Virus record (IMG/VR): IMGVR_UViG_3300032236_002285
Span: 248,001 to 312,000 of that record
Strand: one strand, 5' to 3'
DNA: 64,000 nucleotides
Source of the DNA: a virus
Under the pieces are notes generated by a model. The model was given only the letters and a program-made list of their open reading frames with translations, was not told the DNA's origin and did no database searches. Below, in pieces: positions 21,693-28,278 of this stretch. Positions within the stretch are counted from its first letter, which is position 1, and every line of letters starts with the position of its first letter. Position numbers and translations under genes: made by a program.

Positions 21693-22243
21693 TTAATTAT
21701 ATTCCAACAAATAGAAACAATCCAAGATTAGCAAATGTAGGTAGTGCTTGGGGTAATATTCCTACAATAATAAAAGACATAATTGATAGGTTTAATTTAA
21801 AACAAGATTTAGCTCTTGAATTTGGCGTTGAGTATGGTTATTCAACTTCAGCGTTAGCTAACTATTTTAATAATGTAATTGGTGTTGATACTTTTGAAGG
21901 AGATCCACACTCTGGATTTAAAATAAATCATCTTGAAACAACTACTGAAAATCTTAAAGATTTTAGTAATATTCAATTAGTTAAATCAGATTACAGAGAT
22001 TATATTAAAGATAATAATAATATGTATGATATGATTCATATTGATATTATACACACTTACAATGAAACATTTGAATGCGGTGAGTGGGCAATAAATCACT
22101 CAAAGTGTGTTGTTTTTCATGATACACTTTCATTTTATGAAATAATGAGAGTTTGTGAAGATCTATCAGCAAAACACAACCTTGATTTTTACAATTATGA
22201 GGAATCTTATGGTTTAGGTATTTTAATTAATAATAATCTATAA
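21689..22243 (+). CDS. Class I SAM-dependent methyltransferase-like protein
   Basis: 184 residues. LALEFGVEYGYSTSALANYF is a glycine-poor version of motif I (E/DxGxxxGxS), followed by VIGVDTFEG (acidic end of strand 2), NIQLVKSDYRDYI (motif III region) and YDMIHIDIIHTYNET (strand 4). This is the Methyltransf_24/CmcI-like topology, often found in antibiotic or sugar O-methyltransferases that use a DxH/D metal site (here HIDIIHTY). The substrate is unknown. It is the last gene of the CoaD operon. Confidence 0.75.
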   Translation: MINYIPTNRNNPRLANVGSAWGNIPTIIKDIIDRFNLKQDLALEFGVEYGYSTSALANYFNNVIGVDTFEGDPHSGFKINHLETTTENLKDFSNIQLVKSDYRDYIKDNNNMYDMIHIDIIHTYNETFECGEWAINHSKCVVFHDTLSFYEIMRVCEDLSAKHNLDFYNYEESYGLGILINNNL

Positions 22244-22310
22244 ACTAAATAAAGAATAAAAGTATAACAAATGGCAATAATGCCATAATTAAAAATAAAC
22301 AAGAATAAAA

Positions 22311-22502
22311 ATGAAAACAGGAACAGTAAAGTTCTACAATGAGGCTAAAGGATTTGGTTTCATCACAGACGAAAACGGAACTGACGTGTTTGTACACGCT
22401 ACAGGACTAAAAGATGAAATCAGAGAAAATGATTCAGTTAGCTTTGAAGTAACAGAAGGTAAAAAAGGATTAAATGCAATTAATGTAACAGTTAATGCTT
22501 AA
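22311..22502 (+). CDS. cspA: Cold shock domain protein
   Basis: 63 residues, a complete single CSD: MKTGTVKFYNEAKGFGFI contains RNP1 (KGFGFI) and TDVFVHATGL contains RNP2 (DVFVH). It binds single-stranded RNA/DNA and acts as an RNA chaperone. It is shorter than CspA (70) but complete, with its own terminator at 22523. It may help unfold mRNAs or affect the leader attenuators nearby; the latter is speculation. Confidence 0.9.
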   Translation: MKTGTVKFYNEAKGFGFITDENGTDVFVHATGLKDEIRENDSVSFEVTEGKKGLNAINVTVNA

Positions 22503-22522
22503 TATATTTTTAGTACTAATTA

Positions 22523-22551
22523 AAACCCTTAGATTTATCTGAGGGTTTTTT
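22523..22551 (+). terminator. Intrinsic terminator after cspA
   Basis: AACCCTTAGA (22524-22533) pairs with TCTGAGGGTT (22538-22547), followed by T-run. Confidence 0.8.
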
Positions 22552-22562
22552 GTTTATAAAAA

Positions 22563-22572
22563 TTAATATATA
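22563..22572 (+). promoter_or_regulatory. TTAATATATA upstream motif
   Basis: Exact decamer 4 bases before the ATG at 22577. Confidence 0.45.
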
Positions 22573-22576
22573 ATGT

Positions 22577-22951
22577 ATGAAATATTTACAAACAATAAAC
22601 GAATATCAAAGAACTGTAGGTTTTAGATATTCTGAACCAAAAGAAAAATATAAAGTATCTTTATTATGTAAAGGTCAAGATATCAATGAAGATAAGATAA
22701 ATGAAGGTTTATCAAAAGTTAGTGAATTGACTTATGACTCAAAGTCTATTGAAGTAAATTTACTTGATGAAGGTATGATTGCTGAACTACCAGAAATTGG
22801 ATCTGTAGAGATTAGCGCAATTGTTAGTTTTAATGTAACTCTTTACAATGAGAAAGAAGTAAATGGTGTTGTTAGTGAATTAGGTCAAAAGTTATCAAAA
22901 TTTGATATTGAAATATTAGATTTTAAATCAAAAGAAAATTTGGAAGATTAA
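22577..22951 (+). CDS. Tagged hypothetical protein
   Basis: 124 residues beginning MKYLQTINEYQRTVGF, a divergent version of the shared tag. The rest is a small alpha/beta protein (KYKVSLLCKGQDINEDKINE; VEISAIVSFNVTLYNEKEVNG) with a ferredoxin-like strand order but no recognised family. It lies just upstream of the promoter region of tRNA block 2. Confidence 0.6.
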   Translation: MKYLQTINEYQRTVGFRYSEPKEKYKVSLLCKGQDINEDKINEGLSKVSELTYDSKSIEVNLLDEGMIAELPEIGSVEISAIVSFNVTLYNEKEVNGVVSELGQKLSKFDIEILDFKSKENLED

Positions 22952-22972
22952 AATATTATTTCTATCTTTGTA

Positions 22973-22980
22973 TTCACAAA
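22973..22980 (+). promoter_or_regulatory. Bacteroidota-type -7 element TATCTTTG
   Basis: TANNTTTG match upstream of tRNA block 2, parallel to the one at 7365. Confidence 0.4.
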
Positions 22981-23013
22981 ACAAAAAAGAATTAAAAAAA
23001 AATTAAAAAAATA

Positions 23014-23044
23014 TTTGACAAATTAAAACTTTGTTGTATATTTG
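23014..23044 (+). promoter_or_regulatory. Bacteroidota promoter TTTG-N19-TATATTTG
   Basis: TTTG at 23014-23017 and TATATTTG at 23037-23044, about 48 bases before leader ORF 2. The downstream segment closely matches that before leader 1. Confidence 0.7.
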
Positions 23045-23076
23045 TATAAAATAAGAACAAAAGGAACAAAAACTTT

Positions 23077-23086
23077 TTAATATATA
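23077..23086 (+). promoter_or_regulatory. TTAATATATA upstream motif
   Basis: Exact decamer 5 bases before the leader 2 ATG. Confidence 0.45.
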
Positions 23087-23091
23087 CAGAA

Positions 23092-23190
23092 ATGAAAAAC
23101 TTAAACTTAAATATCGTTAACCCTCAACCGCAAGTTGTAATCGATCAGGATCCTGGTTCGAAAGGGGCTAACTATGTGGTTTTAAGTTAA
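23092..23190 (+). CDS. Attenuator leader peptide of tRNA block 2
   Basis: 32-residue ORF starting MKNLNLNIVN, followed by PQPQVVIDQDP and a short Gly/Ser/Lys segment. The central part is dense in Pro (3), Gln (3) and Asp (2); the tRNAs downstream are Asp and Pro, then Gln after the third leader. The NLNLN start resembles leader 1. As in leader 1, the coding sequence just after the sensor codons (23168-23173) can pair with the 5' arm of the following terminator. Confidence 0.65.
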   Translation: MKNLNLNIVNPQPQVVIDQDPGSKGANYVVLS

Positions 23191-23246
23191 AGATATTATA
23201 ACTATGAAACATTACCCAGTTAGTCGAAAGATTAACTGGGTTTTTT
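23168..23246 (+). promoter_or_regulatory. Transcription attenuator 2
   Basis: CTAACT (23168-23173, inside the leader) is an exact complement of AGTTAG (23218-23223), and GGT (23178-23180) can extend the pairing to ACC (23214-23216). The same strand forms the terminator stem ACCCAGTTA (23214-23222) / TAACTGGGT (23233-23241). The alternative helix is weaker than in attenuator 1 but has the same geometry. Confidence 0.55.
23214..23246 (+). terminator. Intrinsic terminator of attenuator 2
   Basis: 9-bp stem with a 10-base loop, followed by TTTTTTG; located 11 bases before the first tRNA of block 2. Confidence 0.8.
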
Positions 23247-23256
23247 GTTTTAGATA

Positions 23257-23330
23257 CAGTCCGTGGGTATGTTGGTATGAATAACCTCCTGTCACGGGGA
23301 AGAAGCCGGTTCGATTCCGGTACGGACTGC
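23257..23330 (+). tRNA. tRNA-Asp(GUC)
   Basis: Acceptor CAGTCCG/CGGACTG, anticodon loop CTGTCAC with a CCTC/GGGG stem, T-arm CCGG-TTCGATT-CCGG. The discriminator is C rather than the usual G of Asp. First of four tRNA-Asp genes. Confidence 0.8.
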
Positions 23331-23334
23331 AAAA

Positions 23335-23408
23335 CGAGAAGTGACTAAGGTTTTAAGCACGCGCCGTCTGGAGCGGTGAGTTAGCAGGTTCGATTCCTGT
23401 CTTCTCGA
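23335..23408 (+). tRNA. tRNA-Pro(UGG), with C33
   Basis: Acceptor CGAGAAG/CTTCTCG; the best anticodon stem CGCCG/CGGTG gives the loop TCTGGAG, anticodon TGG with C in place of the universal U33. T-arm GCAGG-TTCGATT-CCTGT, discriminator A. An alternative loop CTGGAGC would give GGA (Ser), but its stem pairs poorly. Confidence 0.65.
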
Positions 23409-23471
23409 CAACAAGTAGCTTTTGAGGCGAAAAATACTCTTTAGAGAATAGAGTAAAACAATTCTCAAAAT
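23409..23471 (+). other. Spacer with alternative hairpins between tRNAs
   Basis: No tRNA is recognised. TACTCT...AGAGTA and GAGAAT...ATTCTC are overlapping, mutually exclusive stems. It may be a processing element or a decayed tRNA. Confidence 0.3.
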
Positions 23472-23544
23472 GGTCTCGTGGTTGAATGGTTACAATACCA
23501 CCCTGTCACGGTGCGAGATGCCGGTTCGATTCCGGTCGAGACCG
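23472..23544 (+). tRNA. tRNA-Asp(GUC)
   Basis: Acceptor GGTCTCG/CGAGACC, anticodon loop CTGTCAC (CCACC/GGTGC stem, outer pair mismatched), T-arm CCGG-TTCGATT-CCGG, discriminator G as expected for Asp. Confidence 0.85.
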
Positions 23545-23549
23545 CAAAA

Positions 23550-23620
23550 GGACATATAGCTTAAAAGGAAAGAGTACCTCCAGTGGGAGGGGAGTCTTGG
23601 TTCAAGTCCAGGTATGTCCG
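23550..23620 (+). tRNA. tRNA with irregular anticodon arm (UGG, Pro?)
   Basis: Acceptor GGACATA/TATGTCC and T-arm CTTGG-TTCAAGT-CCAGG are sound, discriminator G. The anticodon region CCTCC-AGTGGGA-GGGGA allows four pairs and puts TGG at 34-36 with G33; GTG (His) is the alternative. The D-stem is also weak. Confidence 0.5.
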
Positions 23621-23626
23621 CAAAAA

Positions 23627-23698
23627 GGTCTATTAGGGTAGTGGTTATCCTTCCCGACTGTCTATCGGGAGACACCGGTTCGAATCCGGTATAGACCG
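23627..23698 (+). tRNA. tRNA-Asp(GUC)
   Basis: Acceptor GGTCTAT/ATAGACC, anticodon arm CCCGA-CTGTCTA-TCGGG, T-arm ACCGG-TTCGAAT-CCGGT, discriminator G. Confidence 0.88.
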
Positions 23699-23745
23699 CA
23701 AATGGGCTTTTCAAGACAAAAAGTTTGTAGATTACTTAATGAAAC

Positions 23746-23817
23746 GGTCTAGTGGTGAAGTGGCTATCATATCTGCCTGTCACGCAGAAGTAGAGGGATC
23801 GAAACCCTTCTAGACCG
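23746..23817 (+). tRNA. tRNA-Asp(GUC) with A54 T-loop
   Basis: Acceptor GGTCTAG/CTAGACC, anticodon arm TCTGC-CTGTCAC-GCAGA, T-arm GAGGG-ATCGAAA-CCCTT, discriminator G. A54 replaces the conserved T but A58 is kept. The 3' end is followed by CCA in the DNA. Confidence 0.85.
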
Positions 23818-23826
23818 CCAAAAATT

Positions 23827-23901
23827 CGGGGTGTAGCGTAGTCCGGTTATCGCGCATGCTTTGGGAGCATGAAATCGTAGGTTCGAATCCTGCCACCCCG
23901 A
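23827..23901 (+). tRNA. tRNA-Pro(UGG)
   Basis: Acceptor CGGGGTG/CACCCCG, anticodon arm CATGC-TTTGGGA-GCATG, T-arm with TTCGAAT loop, discriminator A. A regular tRNA. Confidence 0.9.
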
Positions 23902-23932
23902 CAAAGAAACAAAATATTAATAAATAGAAATT

Positions 23933-23986
23933 ATGAGAACAACAACACAATACCAGCAACAACAACAAATTAATCCAACGGATTGA
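23933..23986 (+). CDS. Gln-rich attenuator leader peptide of the tRNA-Gln/GlnRS unit
   Basis: 17-residue ORF MRTTTQYQQQQQINPTD with six Gln codons (five CAA, one CAG), four of the CAA in a row. It lies immediately upstream of an intrinsic terminator, three tRNA-Gln(UUG) genes and GlnRS. The stop codon (TGA, 23984-23986) is itself part of the strand that can pair with the terminator 5' arm, so a terminating ribosome would mask it. This is the clearest amino-acid-specific leader of the three. Confidence 0.8.
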   Translation: MRTTTQYQQQQQINPTD

Positions 23987-24048
23987 TAACGGTATCGTAT
24001 TGTCTAAACTTTACAAACCCTATTCAATCTGATTGAGTAGGGTTTTTT
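23981..24048 (+). promoter_or_regulatory. Glutamine-responsive transcription attenuator (predicted)
   Basis: GATTGA (23981-23986, over the leader stop codon) is the exact complement of TCAATC (24024-24029) in the 5' arm of the terminator, and GGT (23991-23993) can pair with ACC (24017-24019). Stalling on the Gln codons at 23948-23968 would leave GATTGA free and favour antitermination; normal translation would cover it. Confidence 0.65.
24015..24048 (+). terminator. Intrinsic terminator of attenuator 3
   Basis: AAACCCTATTCAATC pairs with GATTGAGTAGGGTTT (24031-24045), followed by T-run; ends just before the tRNA-Gln at 24051. Confidence 0.85.
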
Positions 24049-24050
24049 AT

Positions 24051-24121
24051 TGTCTGATGGTGTAGTGGTAGCACAAGGGTCTTTGATCCCCTTAGTTCAG
24101 GTCCGATTCCTGATCAGACAA
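24051..24121 (+). tRNA. tRNA-Gln(UUG)
   Basis: Acceptor TGTCTGA/TCAGACA with U1-A72, a Gln identity feature; anticodon loop CTTTGAT (TTG) above the stem AAGGG/CCCTT with a mismatch at 31-39; T-arm TCAGG-TCCGATT-CCTGA. Confidence 0.8.
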
Positions 24122-24128
24122 CAAATAT

Positions 24129-24210
24129 TGAGGAATAGAATAATGGCAGTTCACCCGCCTTTGAAGCGGAGAGAGAAATCTCAGTGTAGGTTCGAGTCCT
24201 ACTTCCTCAA
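24129..24210 (+). tRNA. tRNA-Gln(UUG) with a long variable arm
   Basis: Acceptor TGAGGAA/TTCCTCA, anticodon arm CCGC-CTTTGAA-GCGG, T-arm GTAGG-TTCGAGT-CCTAC. The variable region has a GAGA-GAAA-TCTC hairpin with a GNRA loop, analogous to the one in the tRNA at 7781. Confidence 0.82.
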
Positions 24211-24216
24211 CAAAAT

Positions 24217-24288
24217 TGCTTTATAGTATATGGGTTAACATATCTGTCTTTGAAACAGATGAACTTGGTTCGAGTCCAAGTGGAGCAA
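24217..24288 (+). tRNA. tRNA-Gln(UUG)
   Basis: Acceptor TGCTTTA/TGGAGCA (two G-U pairs), anticodon arm TCTGT-CTTTGAA-ACAGA, T-arm CTTGG-TTCGAGT-CCAAG. Third tRNA-Gln in a row, 18 bases before GlnRS. Confidence 0.85.
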
Positions 24289-24306
24289 CAAAAAATAATA
24301 ACTACT

Positions 24307-25911
24307 ATGAATTTCATTGAAGAAAAAATAATTGAAAAAGGTAATCTTGATAAACTAACATTGAGATTTCCACCAGAACCAAATGGCTATTTACATATTG
24401 GTCACGCTAAATCCATTATCTTAAATTTTGGTTTAGCTGAAAAATATAATAGACCTTGTAACTTGAGATTTGATGATACTAACCCAACTACCGAAGATAC
24501 TCACTTTGTTGAGTCAATTATAAAAGATATAGAATGGTTAGGTTACAAACCCGCCAATATTTTCTATACATCTGATTATTTTGATTTTCTTTATGAATGT
24601 GCTATTACTTTAATTAAAAAAGGATTAGCTTATGTTGATGATTCAACATCAGAAGAAATTGCTAACTTAAAAGGAACACCAACTTCACCTGGTAAAGATT
24701 CACCTTATAAGTCAAGAAGTGTTGATGAAAATTTAGACCTATTTAATAGAATGAGATTAGGTGAATTTGTAGAAGGTTCTAAAATTCTTAGAGCTAATAT
24801 TGATATGACTTCTCCTAATATGATTTTAAGAGATCCAGTTCTTTATAGAATAATATCTAAGTCACACCACAGAACTGGTGATACTTGGAAGATTTATCCA
24901 ATGTATGACTTTGCTCATCCACTTTCAGATTATAAAGAAGGTATTACCGATTCTTTATGTACTTTAGAATTTGAAGTTCACAGACCTTTATATATGTGGG
25001 TTTTAGAAAATTGTGATTTAGAAAATCCGCTTCCAGAAGAAACTGAGTTTGCTCGTTTGAACATTGACTATACGGTTATGTCAAAGAGAAAATTAAAAAG
25101 ATTAGTTGAAGAAGGATTTGTAGATGGTTGGGATGATCCAAGAATGCCAACTATTTCTGGTTTAAGAAGAAGAGGTTTTACTCCAAATGCTATTAAAGAT
25201 TTTTGTGATAGAATTTCTGTTACAAGAAAAGATGGTATTGTTTCTTATTTACTTTTAGAAGAATGTTTAAGAACTGATTTGAACATAGTTACCAATAGAT
25301 TAATGGGTGTTATGGATCCAGTTAAGTTAGTTATTACTAATTGGGATAGCGGAACTGAAATGGTTGAAGTTGAAAATAATCCTGGTGATGAAAGTGCTGG
25401 TACAAGAATGATTCCTTTTAGTGGTGAACTATTTATTGAAAGAGAAGATTTCAGAGAAGAAGCTAATAATAAATTTCATAGATTGAAATTAGGTGGTGAA
25501 GTAAGATTAAAAGGCGCTTATGTTATTATGGCTAACGAAGTTATCAAAGATGAATTTGGAGAAATCACTGAGATTAGATGTACTTACGATCCTTTAACAA
25601 GATCAGGTATGTCTATTGAAAGAAAGATTAAAGGAACTATTCACTGGGTATCTGCTGAACACGGAGTTAGAATGAATGTAAATGAATATGATAGATTATT
25701 TAATGATGGATCACCAGATAAAAATGAAGATGATTTTATCAATTATATCAACCCAGATTCACTTATAATTAATGATAAGGCAATCTTTGAACCTCACGTT
25801 TTAAACGTCAAGGAACCAGTTCAAATGATGAGAAAAGGGTATTATATTTTAGATACTGATGGTAAAAGTTTCAATAAAACGGTAAGTTTAAAAGAAGGTT
25901 GGGTAGGTTAA
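24307..25911 (+). CDS. glnS: Glutaminyl-tRNA synthetase almost free of glutamine
   Basis: 534 residues, close to the bacterial length (about 550). FPPEPNGYLHIGHAKSI (HIGH), CNLRFDDTNP, WDDPRMPTISGLRRRG and VMSKRKL (KMSKS) are diagnostic of GlnRS; the C-terminal beta-barrels (FSGELFIEREDFREEANNKF; GGEVRLKGAYVI; KGTIHWVSAEHG) that read the CUG/UUG anticodon are intact. It charges tRNA-Gln. I placed the start at 24307 because an upstream ATG at 24250 would run through a tRNA gene. The protein has a single Gln (codon CAA at 25822) where conserved positions are replaced by Glu, Lys, Arg or Asp, whereas GluRS of similar length in this window has about 13. It sits in an apparent Gln-attenuated unit. 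Confidence 0.93.
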   Translation: MNFIEEKIIEKGNLDKLTLRFPPEPNGYLHIGHAKSIILNFGLAEKYNRPCNLRFDDTNPTTEDTHFVESIIKDIEWLGYKPANIFYTSDYFDFLYECAITLIKKGLAYVDDSTSEEIANLKGTPTSPGKDSPYKSRSVDENLDLFNRMRLGEFVEGSKILRANIDMTSPNMILRDPVLYRIISKSHHRTGDTWKIYPMYDFAHPLSDYKEGITDSLCTLEFEVHRPLYMWVLENCDLENPLPEETEFARLNIDYTVMSKRKLKRLVEEGFVDGWDDPRMPTISGLRRRGFTPNAIKDFCDRISVTRKDGIVSYLLLEECLRTDLNIVTNRLMGVMDPVKLVITNWDSGTEMVEVENNPGDESAGTRMIPFSGELFIEREDFREEANNKFHRLKLGGEVRLKGAYVIMANEVIKDEFGEITEIRCTYDPLTRSGMSIERKIKGTIHWVSAEHGVRMNVNEYDRLFNDGSPDKNEDDFINYINPDSLIINDKAIFEPHVLNVKEPVQMMRKGYYILDTDGKSFNKTVSLKEGWVG

Positions 25912-26288
25912 ACTGCCTCCCATCTACCATCTGATAAAAATCTATATGAACCAATAAACTCAAATTTTGCCCATTGTTCCGGTGATATTAAAGAAAGAAA
26001 TTCTTCTCCATTTTTGGAGTAAAGATGATAAACTTCACCAGATATTGGTTCAAAATTATGCTTTGCTTTATAAAGTCTTTCATTTATTTTAATTTCAAGC
26101 ATTAGTGATTCGTATTCTTTAGCCATTTCTTCAAAACGAGCAGAGTAATATTTTTTTACTTTGCTTGTTTTTTCCAGCCTAAAAAGGTCGATGTTATCCG
26201 GTGAAAATTTTTGCGAGCCGATTTCCGTTGGATAGGTTTTAACCATTCTATCCACAACATAACTCATTGGTAATTTCTTATCTTGCAT
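25908..26288 (-). CDS. DUF2452/C1orf50-like protein
   Basis: 126 residues. The C-terminal half EPISGEVYHLYSKNGEEFLSLISPEQWAKFEFIGSYRFLSDGRWE matches the pattern of the DUF2452 family (human C1orf50 and bacterial relatives), with the conserved VYHLY...FLSLISPxxW...F.GSYR..D..W strand-rich core preceded by a long helix (RFEEMAKEYESLMLEIKINERLY). Its molecular function is unknown. It overlaps the end of GlnRS by 4 bases on the opposite strand. Confidence 0.7.
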   Translation of the reverse strand: MQDKKLPMSYVVDRMVKTYPTEIGSQKFSPDNIDLFRLEKTSKVKKYYSARFEEMAKEYESLMLEIKINERLYKAKHNFEPISGEVYHLYSKNGEEFLSLISPEQWAKFEFIGSYRFLSDGRWEAV

Positions 26289-26376
26289 ACAATTATATTA
26301 ATAATAACTATAATGTTTTTATAAGGTTATCATGATGTTTCATGAATTTAAATTTCCTATATTGTAAAATTATTAT

Positions 26377-26384
26377 TATATTTG
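26377..26384 (+). promoter_or_regulatory. Bacteroidota-type -7 element TATATTTG
   Basis: TANNTTTG match 16 bases before the ATG at 26401, with an AATATATACA sequence between. Confidence 0.5.
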
Positions 26385-26397
26385 TGAATATATACAA

Positions 26398-26853
26398 TTG
26401 ATGCTCTGCGTTTATAAAATTAAATTTAATAAGTCACCTTTTGACCTTAATGATGACTATGAAAGACTTTCTGACATAGATAAGGAAAAGATTGCTGATA
26501 TGGAAGCAGAGTCATTTTTGGATTACGAGGAAGATGGTAGATATGCTTTCTTTATCATTGCTGAGCCAACTGAAGTTAAAAAATATACAAATGTTCTTAG
26601 TGAAAATTTAGTTCAATTTGAATTAAATAATATGTCTGATGATATATTAAAGGGAAATTTTAATATTGAAGACTCGGTTGGAAGTAAAGTAAAAACAATC
26701 AACTCGATGAAATATTCATTTTTTGTTGACGATTTGAAAGATTGGATATACAACAATTTAGATATTGATACTATATTAGATAGAATATCTTCTGTTGGAA
26801 TGGCATCTTTAACAGACGTAGAAAAGAAATTTTTAAAGAATTATAACTTATGA
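26398..26853 (+). CDS. Hypothetical 151-residue protein
   Basis: An acidic protein (MMLCVYKIKFNKSPFDLNDD; LSDIDKEKIADMEAESFLDY) with a helical C-terminus (DIDTILDRISSVGMASLTDV). There is no recognised motif. It starts a run of overlapping genes (26398-28721) probably transcribed from the promoter at 26377. The start could be the second ATG at 26401. Confidence 0.6.
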   Translation: MMLCVYKIKFNKSPFDLNDDYERLSDIDKEKIADMEAESFLDYEEDGRYAFFIIAEPTEVKKYTNVLSENLVQFELNNMSDDILKGNFNIEDSVGSKVKTINSMKYSFFVDDLKDWIYNNLDIDTILDRISSVGMASLTDVEKKFLKNYNL

Positions 26854-27263
26854 ACTTATTTTTAGATGATATTAGAATTCCTGGAATGGCACACAATGCT
26901 AAGAAAGGATTAGGTCTTGACTATCTACCTACTAATAAATGGGTTATTGCTCGTGATTATTTTGAATTTGTTAATATAGTTGATAAACACTTTGACGAAA
27001 TTGAATTAGTTTCATTTGACCATGATTTGGCTTGTGTTAAAGATGGTATAGAATATACTGGTAAAACTGCTGTTGATTATTTAATCAACTATTGCTTAGA
27101 ACATAGTAAACAATTTCCTGATTGGTATGCTCATACTGATAACACTTCTGGTCGTCAAAACATCATTGGTGCTATTACCAACTATTTAAAAGTAGTTGAA
27201 GGCAAAGACCTTTCAGATTTTAGATATTATCATAATGGTATTGTTAATGGAAAATTTGTATGA
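26850..27263 (+). CDS. Cyclic-phosphate processing receiver-domain protein
   Basis: 137 residues. MNLFLDDIRIPG is the acidic pocket of a degraded receiver domain, followed by WVIARDYFEFV, ELVSFDHDLAC and a late HTDNTSGRQNIIGAI, the conserved LFLDDxRxP ... SFDHDL ... H-N-G-N pattern of the cyclic-phosphate processing receiver (cpPR) family. Members are predicted to act on RNA ends with cyclic phosphates. With the 2H phosphoesterase, polynucleotide-kinase-like and RNA ligase genes of this window it would form an RNA repair set; this link is inference. Confidence 0.75.
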   Translation: MNLFLDDIRIPGMAHNAKKGLGLDYLPTNKWVIARDYFEFVNIVDKHFDEIELVSFDHDLACVKDGIEYTGKTAVDYLINYCLEHSKQFPDWYAHTDNTSGRQNIIGAITNYLKVVEGKDLSDFRYYHNGIVNGKFV

Positions 27264-27571
27264 ACTTTATCACAAAACACTTAATTGAAAAAATTGGCGA
27301 ACAGATTAGACAAAAACAATCTATTCTAAAACATAACCACTTTTATTACTTTGATGAACCTATTAAAGATGGTAAAAAGCATAAAAGAGTTATAGATAGA
27401 GTTGATAGGTCTTATCCTTACGTTAAGAATGAAATTTTACCAATTACTTGGTATGCTTTAGATGCTTCTTCTTTAAGAGAGCTTTACATGAAATTAAAAT
27501 ATAACCAGTTTTACATCTATAAAAAATTAGAAGATGGTAAAAGCTATAAAACAAGAATTAAAAACAAATGA
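27260..27571 (+). CDS. Hypothetical 103-residue basic protein
   Basis: A Lys/Tyr-rich protein (IGEQIRQKQSILKHNHFYYF; ELYMKLKYNQFYIYKKLEDG). The overlap with both neighbours (4 bases each) shows it is part of the operon. It is possibly nucleic acid-binding from charge, with no recognised fold. Confidence 0.6.
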   Translation: MNFITKHLIEKIGEQIRQKQSILKHNHFYYFDEPIKDGKKHKRVIDRVDRSYPYVKNEILPITWYALDASSLRELYMKLKYNQFYIYKKLEDGKSYKTRIKNK

Positions 27572-28278
27572 TAGTAGGAAAAAGCTTTAAATATTGCACT
27601 GATTATGATTACAACACATATCGTGATTGTAGTAATCATGGGTGTGATGATGAAGGAATTTGTCGTTGTGGAACTATTGAAAATGCTCATATCATTTCAG
27701 TAAACATACCTTCAATGGTTGATGAAATATATTCAGAATATTTTGATAATAGTTTAGCTTCTAAAAGAAACTCTACTATCAATAATATATTAGGTGGTGT
27801 TTCTAAAGAAATTGATATTTATACCATTGATAGGATTTTAAGAATCAATGGTGCCTATGAACCATCTAATTGGGATATTCAAATTTGTGGTGGATATTAT
27901 GGTCAAGAAATTGACGATATTCTTTTAGAAGATAGTATTGCTAGAAAAGTTGAGGACCAAATCAATGAAGCTTTTTCAATTATTGATTTAACATCAAGAG
28001 TTGAATATCTTTTAACTTTGGAATATGGAGAGGTTTTACCTGCTTTAAAAGGTCGTCAATATTCAATTGAAATGGTTGAAAGAGATAGTATCATTTTTGG
28101 TTCAGATGAACATTATAGAAAAGTAAATACTAAAAACCTTGACCATTATTCTGATAAGAATTATGAAGGTATTAGAGGTATTGCTTTAGTTAAAGACAAT
28201 AAATTCAGATTGATTGATGGTTATCACCGTTGTTCAACATCTGAGAACATTAAGATTAAACTTTTAATCGCAAAATAA
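27568..28278 (+). CDS. Protein with N-terminal Cys-rich region and C-terminal ParB-like motif
   Basis: 236 residues. The N-terminus has a Cys cluster (DYNTYRDCSNHGCDDEGICRC) that could bind zinc. The C-terminus ends IRGIALVKDNKFRLIDGYHR, then C, resembling the DGxHR segment of ParB/sulfiredoxin-like proteins such as the one at 123-647. The middle is acidic and helical. The function is unknown; nucleic acid or nucleotide handling is possible. Confidence 0.6.
   Translation: MIVGKSFKYCTDYDYNTYRDCSNHGCDDEGICRCGTIENAHIISVNIPSMVDEIYSEYFDNSLASKRNSTINNILGGVSKEIDIYTIDRILRINGAYEPSNWDIQICGGYYGQEIDDILLEDSIARKVEDQINEAFSIIDLTSRVEYLLTLEYGEVLPALKGRQYSIEMVERDSIIFGSDEHYRKVNTKNLDHYSDKNYEGIRGIALVKDNKFRLIDGYHRCSTSENIKIKLLIAK

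Noticed and set aside
23490-23714. Minus-strand frame of 74 codons
   Set aside because: Antisense to two tRNA-Asp genes and the tRNA at 23550; its peptide is made of T-arm complements.
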